Shown: one piece after another, positions 25,662-33,246 of the stretch
How positions within the stretch are numbered: position 1 is the first letter of the stretch
Layout: each line of letters opens with the position of its first letter
DNA from: Verrucomicrobiota bacterium
GTDB taxonomy: Bacteria > Verrucomicrobiota > Verrucomicrobiia > Limisphaerales > UBA8199
Assembly: GCA_003176045.1 (NCBI GenBank)
Contig: PSRM01000346.1
Location: 1 to 64,000 of the forward strand
Direction: 5' to 3'
DNA length: 64,000 bases
Notes under the pieces: model-generated
What the model saw: the letters and a program-made list of their open reading frames with translations, nothing else
What the model was told of the DNA's origin: nothing
The model's database searches: none
Position numbers and translations under genes: made by a program

Positions 25662-26381
25662 ATGAAACCAACCTCAAAGCTCAGTTTCTGCCTCGCCCTC
25701 GGACTGACCCTCGCCGCCGGCCAACTGGCCACCCGCGCGGACACAATTTTTAACAATTCCACTAACGACCAGCATGTTCGGTTTCAGCCGGGCACGTTGG
25801 AAGTAGGGGATGAGATCATTCTGGCGGGTTCAGCGCGGTACCTTACGAATATGTCCTTCGAATACTGGGGCACAACCTACGGCACTAATGGAGCGGCGAA
25901 CTTTGCGGGTTTGGTCCAGGCAGATGTAAAGTTCTATTTGAATGACGGGACGAATTTTAACGGCTATCCGACTCCCGGGACTAGATTCTTCGACAGCGGC
26001 TGGTTCGATGGCCTGGTACCAACCTCTCGAAGCACGGTAGATTTTGTATCCGGGTTGGACTTCGCCAGCTCGGGATTATTCATCCCGGCCACATCCAACC
26101 TGACCTGGACGGTGCAATTTCGAGGCATGGGCGCAGGCGATGCACTGGGGGTGGACGTCTATTCGCCGCCTGTCGTTGGGGGCGATTATGCGGACTACTG
26201 GGAATGCGATCCAGCAAGCTGGCAACTGAGAACTAACTCCATCACGGCAAATATGGATTTCGCCACAGTCTGGCAAGCCAGCCAGCAACCGGTGCCCGAG
26301 CCTGCCGCAGGCGCGCTGCTGCTGATGGGGTGCGGATTGGTCGGCGCCACCGCCGGATGGGTGAAGCGGAAACAGAAGTAG
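25662..26381 (+). CDS. PEP-CTERM protein, paralogue of the upstream gene
   Basis: About 239 residues from the ATG at 25662. A signal peptide (MKPTSKLSFCLALGLTLAAG...RADT) precedes a domain with RFQPGTLEVGDEIILAG, YLTNMSFEYWGTTYG and GDALGVDVYSP, nearly the same as in the preceding gene. The C-terminus is a complete PEP-CTERM signal: PVPEPAAG, a hydrophobic helix (ALLLMGCGLVGATAGW) and the basic end VKRKQK. Exosortase is expected to cleave at this signal, and the exosortase gene at 33200-35149 is a candidate enzyme. The pair of paralogues shows a swap of C-terminal sorting domains. Confidence 0.8.
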   Translation: MKPTSKLSFCLALGLTLAAGQLATRADTIFNNSTNDQHVRFQPGTLEVGDEIILAGSARYLTNMSFEYWGTTYGTNGAANFAGLVQADVKFYLNDGTNFNGYPTPGTRFFDSGWFDGLVPTSRSTVDFVSGLDFASSGLFIPATSNLTWTVQFRGMGAGDALGVDVYSPPVVGGDYADYWECDPASWQLRTNSITANMDFATVWQASQQPVPEPAAGALLLMGCGLVGATAGWVKRKQK

Positions 26382-26437
26382 CTGCGAGAATCTACGTCGT
26401 CTCCTACAGGAGCCAGAACAACCAAGAGGAAAAAGAT

Positions 26438-26470
26438 TCGACTAAGTTTTCGATTAAGTTTTCGATTAAG
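26438..26470. repeat. 12-bp direct repeat TCGATTAAGTTT
   Basis: Nearly three units: TCGACTAAGTTT, TCGATTAAGTTT, TCGATTAAG, directly before the terminator hairpin. Confidence 0.7.
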
Positions 26471-26481
26471 ATAAAAAAAAG

Positions 26482-26509
26482 AGGCGCGACCGGTTGGTCG
26501 CGCCTTTTT
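26482..26509 (+). terminator. Bidirectional Rho-independent terminator
   Basis: A perfect 10-bp stem AGGCGCGACC/GGTCGCGCCT with a GGTT loop is followed by TTTTT on the plus strand, and preceded by eight A (26473-26480) that give a U-run on the minus strand. It lies between the convergent PEP-CTERM gene and the M64 peptidase gene and can end both transcripts. Confidence 0.85.
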
Positions 26510-26529
26510 GGTTGAAAATGATCGTCTGC

Positions 26530-28752
26530 TTACTCGCCTACGAACTTCATAAAGCCACTTAGATTTGTGGACGTAAAATAGCCTCGGCCTTCGTTCGAAT
26601 TCGTAAGGACTACCCCACTAAGGACAAAGGTTTTGCTCGCTCCATTTGGAACTTTACCGCTGAAAGTGCCGGCGCTTGAGTTCAACGTCATGCTGACTTT
26701 ATTGGTGCTGCTGATCGTGTTGTTAGCTCCGAGCAGCAGGTGATTCGTGACAGGCTGTGCCAGCCCAGCGCCTTCGAGGATGAGGGCGGCATTGGAAAAC
26801 TGGAATAACTGGCTGCCTCGGGCGGGTGGGCTGTAGCGCGAGCCTGAAGCATAACCGGAATTTGTAACACCACCCGGATAATAAACGGCTTTCGGCAAAG
26901 CGGGTTTGATCCAGTTGATACTCCCACCCAGATCGTTTGTGCCGGTATTGGCAAAGGCGATCCAACTCTGCAGCGAACCTTGTCCTCCATAGAGCGGTAT
27001 GTACAAAGGCCAGTTGCCTTCCTTGGAAACCACGGACGACTCAGTCATTCGAGTACCGTCTGGCAGCGAGCCTGAGCAGCGAATTCGACCTGAAATATCC
27101 ACGGATACCGATGCCCATCCGTCGCCAATCGGCTGAGTGAACGCGGCGTCGGCAGGAATGATCAGCGTGTACTGACCGCTTTGAGGAGCGATGCTCGTCC
27201 TCCCATCGAACACATTGCGATGCGCGTCTAAATCTGCACTCCAGTTTGGTGAAGAGATGCTGCCTGCCACGTGGTCAGTGTCCATCGGATCGAGATGGAA
27301 ATTCATCGTGATGCCCGAAGTCTGATTCCGCGGCACAATTCCCGTAGCCCTCCCGATGGCATCCATTTGGCCAGTGAAAGAATAGCGAGTTGCGCCAATT
27401 TGCAGCCTGCCGCTGAACTGGCCGTTTACGCTGGTGGCCAATGTAAAAGCTCCGGAACCTTGCTGCGTTCTGCCATTGGTATCAGAAAACAGACCTGCAT
27501 AAGTCCCCTTCCTCGCTGGAATCGTGGGCATAACGGTCCAACTGATCAGTTCAGACAAGAGATTGCTCGGATCGTTGCGCACAAGCGAGGTAGGATCGGT
27601 CACCTGCACGCTGACCTGTTGAGCAGCCGTGCCGTTGATCATCGTCAGCGCTGGCAGGGTGAATGTCAGATTTGTTTCTCCCGGAATTGCCACACCATTG
27701 GTGAGCCATTGGACCTGGAGGCTCTGGGTTGCAGGTTGCAGGACTGTCACGGCGAAGTTTTGTGCATCCAGCGGTGAAATGCGAATTACGTTCGCTGCAG
27801 GTGAAATCGCGTCCACCGGCCGCGCTTTCGCGTAGAGCGCCAACACCAGCGTTTCGCTGCAAACTTCGCAAAAAGGGTATCCCAGCACGCTCATCAGACA
27901 GTTCAGTTTCGGGCGATACCAGCCATTCGTGTGGTAGTGCGCTCCCTCAAAAAGCCCGACCACATCTGCGGTCGAACTGTTCGTCGGCGTCGGAATGGGG
28001 GTGCCCCCAGGAATCCAGGCGTTCCATTTGATGTTGGCGAGGTTTGTTGTCTGTGTAGTGTTCGGCTCCTCGGTATCTGGAAACCCAGAGCGAAACCGGG
28101 CGTATTCATCGCCCAAGCTGCCAATTACATGCCCGGTTTCGTGTGTGAGGATTTCGGGCATGGAAACTGGCTCGGTCGCAGAGATTGCGGTCTTATCGAA
28201 ACCATCTGAGCCTCCAGGATTGATGTCGTTAACCAGCAGGATAGGCAAGTCGCATTGCGGCATCAACTTCTTCGATAGCGCGTCCACTTTCCCCTGCCCG
28301 TTTGCGTAACTGCTGTCGAACGCGTTCGGCGGGATGGTGATGAGATAGTCCGAAACGGCATCGTAGGAGCTATTGAAGTACGTGTTTCTCCTGGTGCTCG
28401 AGACCGGATGGGAAGAGCCGGATTGCAGCGATGCAACCGGAATAAACCAGGCATTAAAGTAATTGCTGTATTCCGCGTAAGGCTCGTGCGCCAGCAAGGC
28501 GTTTACGGCGTTGGTCGCATCCACCGCGAATTGCGAAAGTTGATTGCTCGTGTAGCCTTCTGAAAAGATGACGATGTTGAGACGGTTCGAGGCAGGGCCG
28601 TTAACGAGAATGGGGTGGAGAGAGGATTGGGCAGAAGCGGCGCGACAGAGCGCGAGCAGAATAATCAGGAGCAACGACCGAGCTGATGCCCTGAACCAAA
28701 ATCGAAACGCGCGCGGACAAGGCTGTCCGCGCTCCTGAACTGACTCACTCAA
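26530..28752 (-). CDS. Secreted M64 family metallopeptidase
   Basis: The product has 740 residues. The zinc motif HETGHVIGSLGDEY (His204, Glu205, His208) has the M64 (IgA peptidase-like) form HExxHxxxxLxDEY, and NIVIFSEGY near the start and CDLPILLVND are also typical. After about residue 310 follow beta domains. A C-terminal domain of about 300 residues (YAGLFSDTNGRTQQGSG...) is common in verrucomicrobial exported proteins. Residues 5-15 (VQERGQPCPRA) are encoded by a palindromic GCGCGGACA repeat between the start codon and the signal peptide hydrophobic core (SLLLIILLALCRAASAQ). No ATG, GTG or TTG lies between, so this leader seems to be translated. The gene overlaps the end of the upstream beta-helix gene by 8 bp. 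Confidence 0.8.
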   Translation of the reverse strand: MSESVQERGQPCPRAFRFWFRASARSLLLIILLALCRAASAQSSLHPILVNGPASNRLNIVIFSEGYTSNQLSQFAVDATNAVNALLAHEPYAEYSNYFNAWFIPVASLQSGSSHPVSSTRRNTYFNSSYDAVSDYLITIPPNAFDSSYANGQGKVDALSKKLMPQCDLPILLVNDINPGGSDGFDKTAISATEPVSMPEILTHETGHVIGSLGDEYARFRSGFPDTEEPNTTQTTNLANIKWNAWIPGGTPIPTPTNSSTADVVGLFEGAHYHTNGWYRPKLNCLMSVLGYPFCEVCSETLVLALYAKARPVDAISPAANVIRISPLDAQNFAVTVLQPATQSLQVQWLTNGVAIPGETNLTFTLPALTMINGTAAQQVSVQVTDPTSLVRNDPSNLLSELISWTVMPTIPARKGTYAGLFSDTNGRTQQGSGAFTLATSVNGQFSGRLQIGATRYSFTGQMDAIGRATGIVPRNQTSGITMNFHLDPMDTDHVAGSISSPNWSADLDAHRNVFDGRTSIAPQSGQYTLIIPADAAFTQPIGDGWASVSVDISGRIRCSGSLPDGTRMTESSVVSKEGNWPLYIPLYGGQGSLQSWIAFANTGTNDLGGSINWIKPALPKAVYYPGGVTNSGYASGSRYSPPARGSQLFQFSNAALILEGAGLAQPVTNHLLLGANNTISSTNKVSMTLNSSAGTFSGKVPNGASKTFVLSGVVLTNSNEGRGYFTSTNLSGFMKFVGE
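28706..28737. repeat. GCGCGGACAAGGCTGTCCGCGC palindrome inside the M64 leader
   Basis: A perfect GCGCGGACA/TGTCCGCGC hairpin related to the GGGGACGAGGCCGTCCCC family. It supplies the first codons of the M64 peptidase. Confidence 0.65.
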
Positions 28753-31498
28753 AACTCAGCCTGTAAAAAACGTTCGTTGTGGGAGACGGCAGGGTGACGA
28801 AGTATTTTCCTCCCGAGAGCATCTGGGTGCTTGTCATGGAGCTCCAATGAACGGGAGGCATGAGGCTGCCCGTTTTTTCGAGCGCAAACGTCACGCCCGT
28901 GTTGGTCCAGGAAAGCGTGAATTGATGGTTGGTTGGGTAGGAGATCAGCACGAGCGGCACCGGTGTCACCGCGGCTCCTGAAACGCAATAAGAGAATTCA
29001 GATGTGTTGTTGTTGGGATCGGTGGCGGTCGCCGCGATCGAGTAGCCGGCCGGGACTGACACCGGCAACACCGCCGCAAAGCTTGCGTTGCAGTTACCGG
29101 CTGTGGTGACATTCGTGCTCCCGAGGAAGTATTGGCCCTGGCCATAACCAGCCGGGTCGCATGAAGGATTGGCAAAGAACTGGAGCTGATTGGCCGTGTT
29201 CGCCTTCCCATTGAAAGTTCCCTTAATGATTATGCCCGCTCCTGAAACGGCTTGCGTTACCACAGGATAATTCTGGCCCAGGTTGGCGTTGGCCGTGGTG
29301 CCGCCACAGGAAACATTTGCCGTTGGACCGGTAGCGCCAAGATCAATGCCGAGGCCACCATTCCCGAAAATCGAGTTGCCCAAAATCGCAACGTTGGTGA
29401 CGCCGTCGCGGATGCGCACGCCGGCAAACTGGGCGGTCTGCGAGTAAGCAATGGTGTTCCCCAGCCCGGCGGCGCCGCCAATGGTGTTGTTGCCTGCGCC
29501 CGAGGCACATTCAACCCCTTGCGCCACATTTCCCAGCCCAGCACTGCCCGCGAGATTGGTGCCGATCATATTCCGCTGAATCACATTGAACGAAGCGTTC
29601 GAAAGCCAAATACCGCGCGTGGCGTTGGCCGCGATCAGGTTGCCCGCGCCAGAAGCTGCGCCTCCGATGGTGTTGTTATTCGCGGAGGTAGCGATAAAAA
29701 TGCCTTCAAGCCCGTTCCCTAACCTCTGAGTACCGGTAAAATCCGTGCCAATATAATTGCCCTGGATCTGGTTGCCCGTCGTGCCTGCTCCGAGCAAATA
29801 GATGCCGGCATCAACATTCGTGGAAATGATGTTGCGTTGGCCGGCAGAGGTACCGCCGACCAGATTGCCCGCGGCCCCGGAAATGCCCACGCCAGCCCGC
29901 CCATTGGGCAATGCGGCGGTGCCATTGGCGTCCAGACCTACATAATTGCCCTGAACGATATTATTGGACGCGGGGGCGCCGAAGACGTAAATCCCGTCAT
30001 CAGCATTGCCAGAAATGATGTTTCGGGCGGTCGAAGCCATGCCTCCTATAGTGTTTGCGGCCGATTCGATGCGCACGCCTTTGATCGAGTTGCCTTTTGC
30101 ATGTGAGCCCAGAGCGTCGGTGCCGACATAATTGCCTTGCAGAGAATTGCCGGTAGCGCCCGACACGATCTGCACGCCATGGTTGGCATTGCCGGAAATA
30201 ATGTTCCGCGCACCGCCGATAGTGTTTGAGTTCGCGCTGCTGATCGTGACTCCATTGAAAGCGTTCCCGAGCGCGTTCGCTCCGGCGACATCCAAACCAA
30301 TGTAATTGCCTTCGATGACGTTGCCCGTGCTGTTGGTTGAGATAAATACGCCATCTTTCTTGTTGGCGGAAATGATATTCCCGGAGCCCGGCAGCGAACC
30401 ACCTATGCTGTTGCTATTCGCGGACATCAAAGTAATTCCGGCGTAACTGTTGCCCAGTGCGGTCAACCCGGATGCGGACGTTCCAACGTAGTTTCCCAGG
30501 ATGTTGTTATTCGATGCACCGGGGCCGCTTATAGAGATACCACCCTGCCCGTTGCCAGAAATTACATTGCAGGCGCCCGTGATTGAGCCACCGATCGTGT
30601 TGCCGGAAGCCCCGGAGATTGTGATGCCATCTCCAATGTTGCTGATGGAGAGGCTGCCGGACACATCGGTGCCGATGTAGTTGCCTTGAATAAGGTTAAG
30701 CGTGGCTCCCGAGTTGTTGAGATAGATGCCGCTGCCGCTGTTGCCCGAAATCAAGTTGCGTTGGCTCACGTTCGTGCCGCCGATCTGGTTCAGTTGCGAG
30801 CTGACAAGAGCAATGCCGTTGTTCCCGTTCGCTAATCCGTTGGTGCCGCCCGCGCTGGTGCCGATGTAATTCCCGATAATGGTGTTGCCTCCTCCATTCT
30901 GGATGTAAACTCCTGCATCTCCGTTGCCCGAAATGACGTTGCGATCGGCGGTATTGGTTCCGCCGATCGTATTGGATGAAGATCCATTCAACCAGATGCC
31001 CTGGCTCCCATTGCCCCGAGCAATGGCGCCAGTGGCATCGGTGCCGATGAAATTCCCTTTAATAGTGTGGCCAGAGGCGCCTTGCAGGAGCATTCCCTGG
31101 GCGGCGAAACGATTGATCACCAGGCCACGCACGGTGCAGTTGGTAGTGAATAACCGCAAGCCGATGCTTGCAGCGCCGGCGCTAGCGCCATTGATCTCTA
31201 TTAACGGGCTGCCGAGAAAGCCAGGCTGGGTCGTGCCATCTATGACGACCGCGGTCGTGATCGAAGGCAGCGCCGACAGCGGCGAAATCGTTTGTCCGCC
31301 CGCACCGATCGCGAAGGTAATCAAGTTGGTGCCCGAACCATTGTTGGAATCAATAATGGCCTGCCGAAGCGAACCGACGCCGCTATCGCTTGTGTTCAAA
31401 ACCGCCAGGACCGCGCCGCGAGCCGTCAAGGAGAAAAGGCCACCCGACAGCGCAAGTACAATGCGCATGGAAGTCGCCGTAAAGACACGATAAGTCAT
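28745..31498 (-). CDS. Giant secreted right-handed beta-helix protein
   Basis: The product has 917 residues. A signal peptide covers about residues 1-29; an internal ATG at 31468 is an alternative start. DSGVGSLRQAIIDSN begins the domain typical of choice-of-anchor beta-helix proteins. From residue 110 to 690 run many imperfect repeats built on NTIGG....RNVISGN..GI.I and NYIGTD..G...LGN, a parallel beta-helix as in polysaccharide-active or adhesive proteins. The protein ends with the domain LISYPTNHQFTLSW...NVFYRLSFE. No catalytic residues were identified. Its stop overlaps the start of the M64 peptidase, so the two are translated together. Confidence 0.78.
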   Translation of the reverse strand: MTYRVFTATSMRIVLALSGGLFSLTARGAVLAVLNTSDSGVGSLRQAIIDSNNGSGTNLITFAIGAGGQTISPLSALPSITTAVVIDGTTQPGFLGSPLIEINGASAGAASIGLRLFTTNCTVRGLVINRFAAQGMLLQGASGHTIKGNFIGTDATGAIARGNGSQGIWLNGSSSNTIGGTNTADRNVISGNGDAGVYIQNGGGNTIIGNYIGTSAGGTNGLANGNNGIALVSSQLNQIGGTNVSQRNLISGNSGSGIYLNNSGATLNLIQGNYIGTDVSGSLSISNIGDGITISGASGNTIGGSITGACNVISGNGQGGISISGPGASNNNILGNYVGTSASGLTALGNSYAGITLMSANSNSIGGSLPGSGNIISANKKDGVFISTNSTGNVIEGNYIGLDVAGANALGNAFNGVTISSANSNTIGGARNIISGNANHGVQIVSGATGNSLQGNYVGTDALGSHAKGNSIKGVRIESAANTIGGMASTARNIISGNADDGIYVFGAPASNNIVQGNYVGLDANGTAALPNGRAGVGISGAAGNLVGGTSAGQRNIISTNVDAGIYLLGAGTTGNQIQGNYIGTDFTGTQRLGNGLEGIFIATSANNNTIGGAASGAGNLIAANATRGIWLSNASFNVIQRNMIGTNLAGSAGLGNVAQGVECASGAGNNTIGGAAGLGNTIAYSQTAQFAGVRIRDGVTNVAILGNSIFGNGGLGIDLGATGPTANVSCGGTTANANLGQNYPVVTQAVSGAGIIIKGTFNGKANTANQLQFFANPSCDPAGYGQGQYFLGSTNVTTAGNCNASFAAVLPVSVPAGYSIAATATDPNNNTSEFSYCVSGAAVTPVPLVLISYPTNHQFTLSWTNTGVTFALEKTGSLMPPVHWSSMTSTQMLSGGKYFVTLPSPTTNVFYRLSFE

Positions 31499-31574
31499 AC
31501 GTGGCAGCCGAATCTCAGACTCTTTTTAGCAATTTTTCTACCAAAAATCAATTTTATTTCAAAAGCGGAAGGGC

Positions 31575-31690
31575 GAAGCGGTAGGAGCGCGACCTTCAGG
31601 TCGCTTCACCGCCCGTAGCGACATTGGCTTGGAAAATATCAAGACTGTGGTCGCTGAGAACGGTGAAGCGGCATAAATGCCGCGCTCCTG
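31575..31690. repeat. GGAGCGCGACCTTCAGGTCGC element
   Basis: GGAGCGCGACCTTCAGGTCGC then TTCACCG on the left faces CGGTGAAGCGGCATAAATGC and CGCGCTCC on the right. It lies between the beta-helix gene and the start of the polysaccharide locus; no gene is seen in 31499-31702. Confidence 0.6.
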
Positions 31691-31702
31691 TGCCGTGGTA
31701 TT

Positions 31703-33055
31703 TCATGAGGACGTCTGCGGGAATGAGTCAGGCGAGCGACGGTCGAGGGTCGAGTGGGCAGGCCGCTCCAACTCGGCTATAAGTCTGGGTAAAACGGCGC
31801 TTTTTGAGAACGGAAGCTGCTCTCCTGACACAGCGTCGCGCCTGGTAGCCGCCCTTCGCTCAAGCATCGCCTGTATCTGAAGAACCGCTTGCTCAACCTC
31901 GCCATGCCGCGCGGTTGCCCAGCAACAAGCGCCATTCATCGAGGCCAGCGTCTCAGACACATGGCTGGGGCTTGGTCCAATGTAGAGCACAGGAGCGCCG
32001 GTGTTGAGAATGTTGTAAATCTTGCAGGGGTGAATGATACCGATAAACGGATCGCCCATCACTACGACTTGAAGATCAGCCGCCGAAAGAGAGCCCGCCA
32101 ATTCGTTCAAAGGCTGGTAAGGAAGGCAGAGGATGTTGGATGGACGTGAAACGTGAAACGTGAAACGTGAAAGCCCTTCGTTGCCCTTATTTGTCTTCCT
32201 GGATTTGTTTTCCTGCGTGCGATTACCGGCTTCCGCCGCGTGGCCTTCGAGCATCTGTTGAATTCGGCGGAATTCGCTGCCGCCGCCTACGAAGCAAAAC
32301 ACAATGCGCGGATCGTGGGCCAATCGCTCAGCCGCGCCGAGAAGGGTATCGAGCGGATGGCAGGGGCTGTGGTTGCCGGAATACATGATCACGAATTTAT
32401 CCTCCAACCCATGTTTCTTGCGGAACGCATCTCTACCGACAGGATCGAATCGAACGTGATCATCATGGGACCACGGCGCCAGGATTTCTATTTTTTCGGG
32501 CGCGATACCTTTGGATGCGATTCTGTCGCGCATGAACCTGTCCAGGGCGATGATGCGATGGGCGCCGCGAAAACTGAATAAGGACATTCGAGCCAGGAGC
32601 CGGGCAGCAAAAGAGCCCTCCCGAAGCCATCCGGCTGCAATGGCTTCGTCGGGGTTCAGATCCATCACCCAATAGTAAAAGCGGGCGCGCCAGAATTTGG
32701 ACAGGCAGGCGCCAATAACAGAAATGAGTGGGGGCGAGGTTAAAGCAACTACCACATCATGTCTCGGCAGGAGTAAGGCGCGAACTGAGCAAAAGAGGTT
32801 GAACGAAGCAAAATCAATCGCCCGCCGCCATTTGGCGGACTTTCCGAATCCGGTTGACCCGATGCGAATGATGCGCACACCGCGCCAGGTTTCACGTCTT
32901 GTAAAACGCTTCTCGGGATCGTCGTAGGCCCGGCGGCTGCTCAATACCGTCACCTGATGTCCACGATCAACGAGGCGCAGCGCAAGGTCTGATAGGTGCT
33001 GGGCCGTCGAAACGTGGTCGGGATAGAACGTTTGATTGAGGAGAAGGATTCTCAA
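31703..33055 (-). CDS. GT4 family glycosyltransferase, WcaI-like
   Basis: The product has 450 residues. The start MRILLLNQTFYPDHVSTAQH and the pairing of FYYWVMDLNPDEAI with VIMYSGNHSPCHPLDTLL are typical of GT-B enzymes near WcaI. The donor-binding domain has FVGGGSEFRR and a DPFIGIIHPCKIYNIL segment in place of the usual E-x7-E. Residues 283-307 (NRTQENKSRK...GLSRFTFHVSRPSN) interrupt a normal beta-strand transition and are partly encoded by GTGAAAC heptamers. The enzyme probably transfers a sugar to a lipid-linked glycan at the cytoplasmic membrane. It is the last gene of the minus-strand polysaccharide locus. Confidence 0.75.
   Translation of the reverse strand: MRILLLNQTFYPDHVSTAQHLSDLALRLVDRGHQVTVLSSRRAYDDPEKRFTRRETWRGVRIIRIGSTGFGKSAKWRRAIDFASFNLFCSVRALLLPRHDVVVALTSPPLISVIGACLSKFWRARFYYWVMDLNPDEAIAAGWLREGSFAARLLARMSLFSFRGAHRIIALDRFMRDRIASKGIAPEKIEILAPWSHDDHVRFDPVGRDAFRKKHGLEDKFVIMYSGNHSPCHPLDTLLGAAERLAHDPRIVFCFVGGGSEFRRIQQMLEGHAAEAGNRTQENKSRKTNKGNEGLSRFTFHVSRPSNILCLPYQPLNELAGSLSAADLQVVVMGDPFIGIIHPCKIYNILNTGAPVLYIGPSPSHVSETLASMNGACCWATARHGEVEQAVLQIQAMLERRAATRRDAVSGEQLPFSKSAVLPRLIAELERPAHSTLDRRSPDSFPQTSS
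32148..32172. repeat. GTGAAAC heptamers inside the WcaI-like gene
   Basis: Three to four contiguous GTGAAAC units. The minus-strand translation is FTFHVSR, the same peptide as in the exosortase gene at 34536-34607. Confidence 0.7.
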
Positions 33056-33059
33056 AGGA

Positions 33060-33246
33060 AGATGGGAGATGGAAGATGGGAGATTCAGTGGGCTGGCACG
33101 CGGGAATGTGAGGGTTCAGGGTTCAGGGTTCAGGAGGAGCCCGAGGCTCCACTTTCAAGATGTTGAGTATTAAACGGCCGGAGGGTCAGAGGTCAGGAGT
33201 CAGAGGCCAGACTGAATCGAGGACGAGGACGAGAACGAGGACGATT
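33060..33246. repeat. Heptamer and hexamer arrays between two genes
   Basis: GGAAGAT/GGGAGAT at 33058-33090, GGTTCAG at 33113-33134, GGTCAGA-type units at 33185-33210 and GAGGAC hexamers at 33220-33243. The last ones are read as the Ser-rich C-terminus of the exosortase protein. Confidence 0.7.

Noticed and set aside
26438-26470. Iteron-type replication origin
   Set aside because: Fewer than three short units beside a terminator, and no replication initiator gene or DnaA box cluster.
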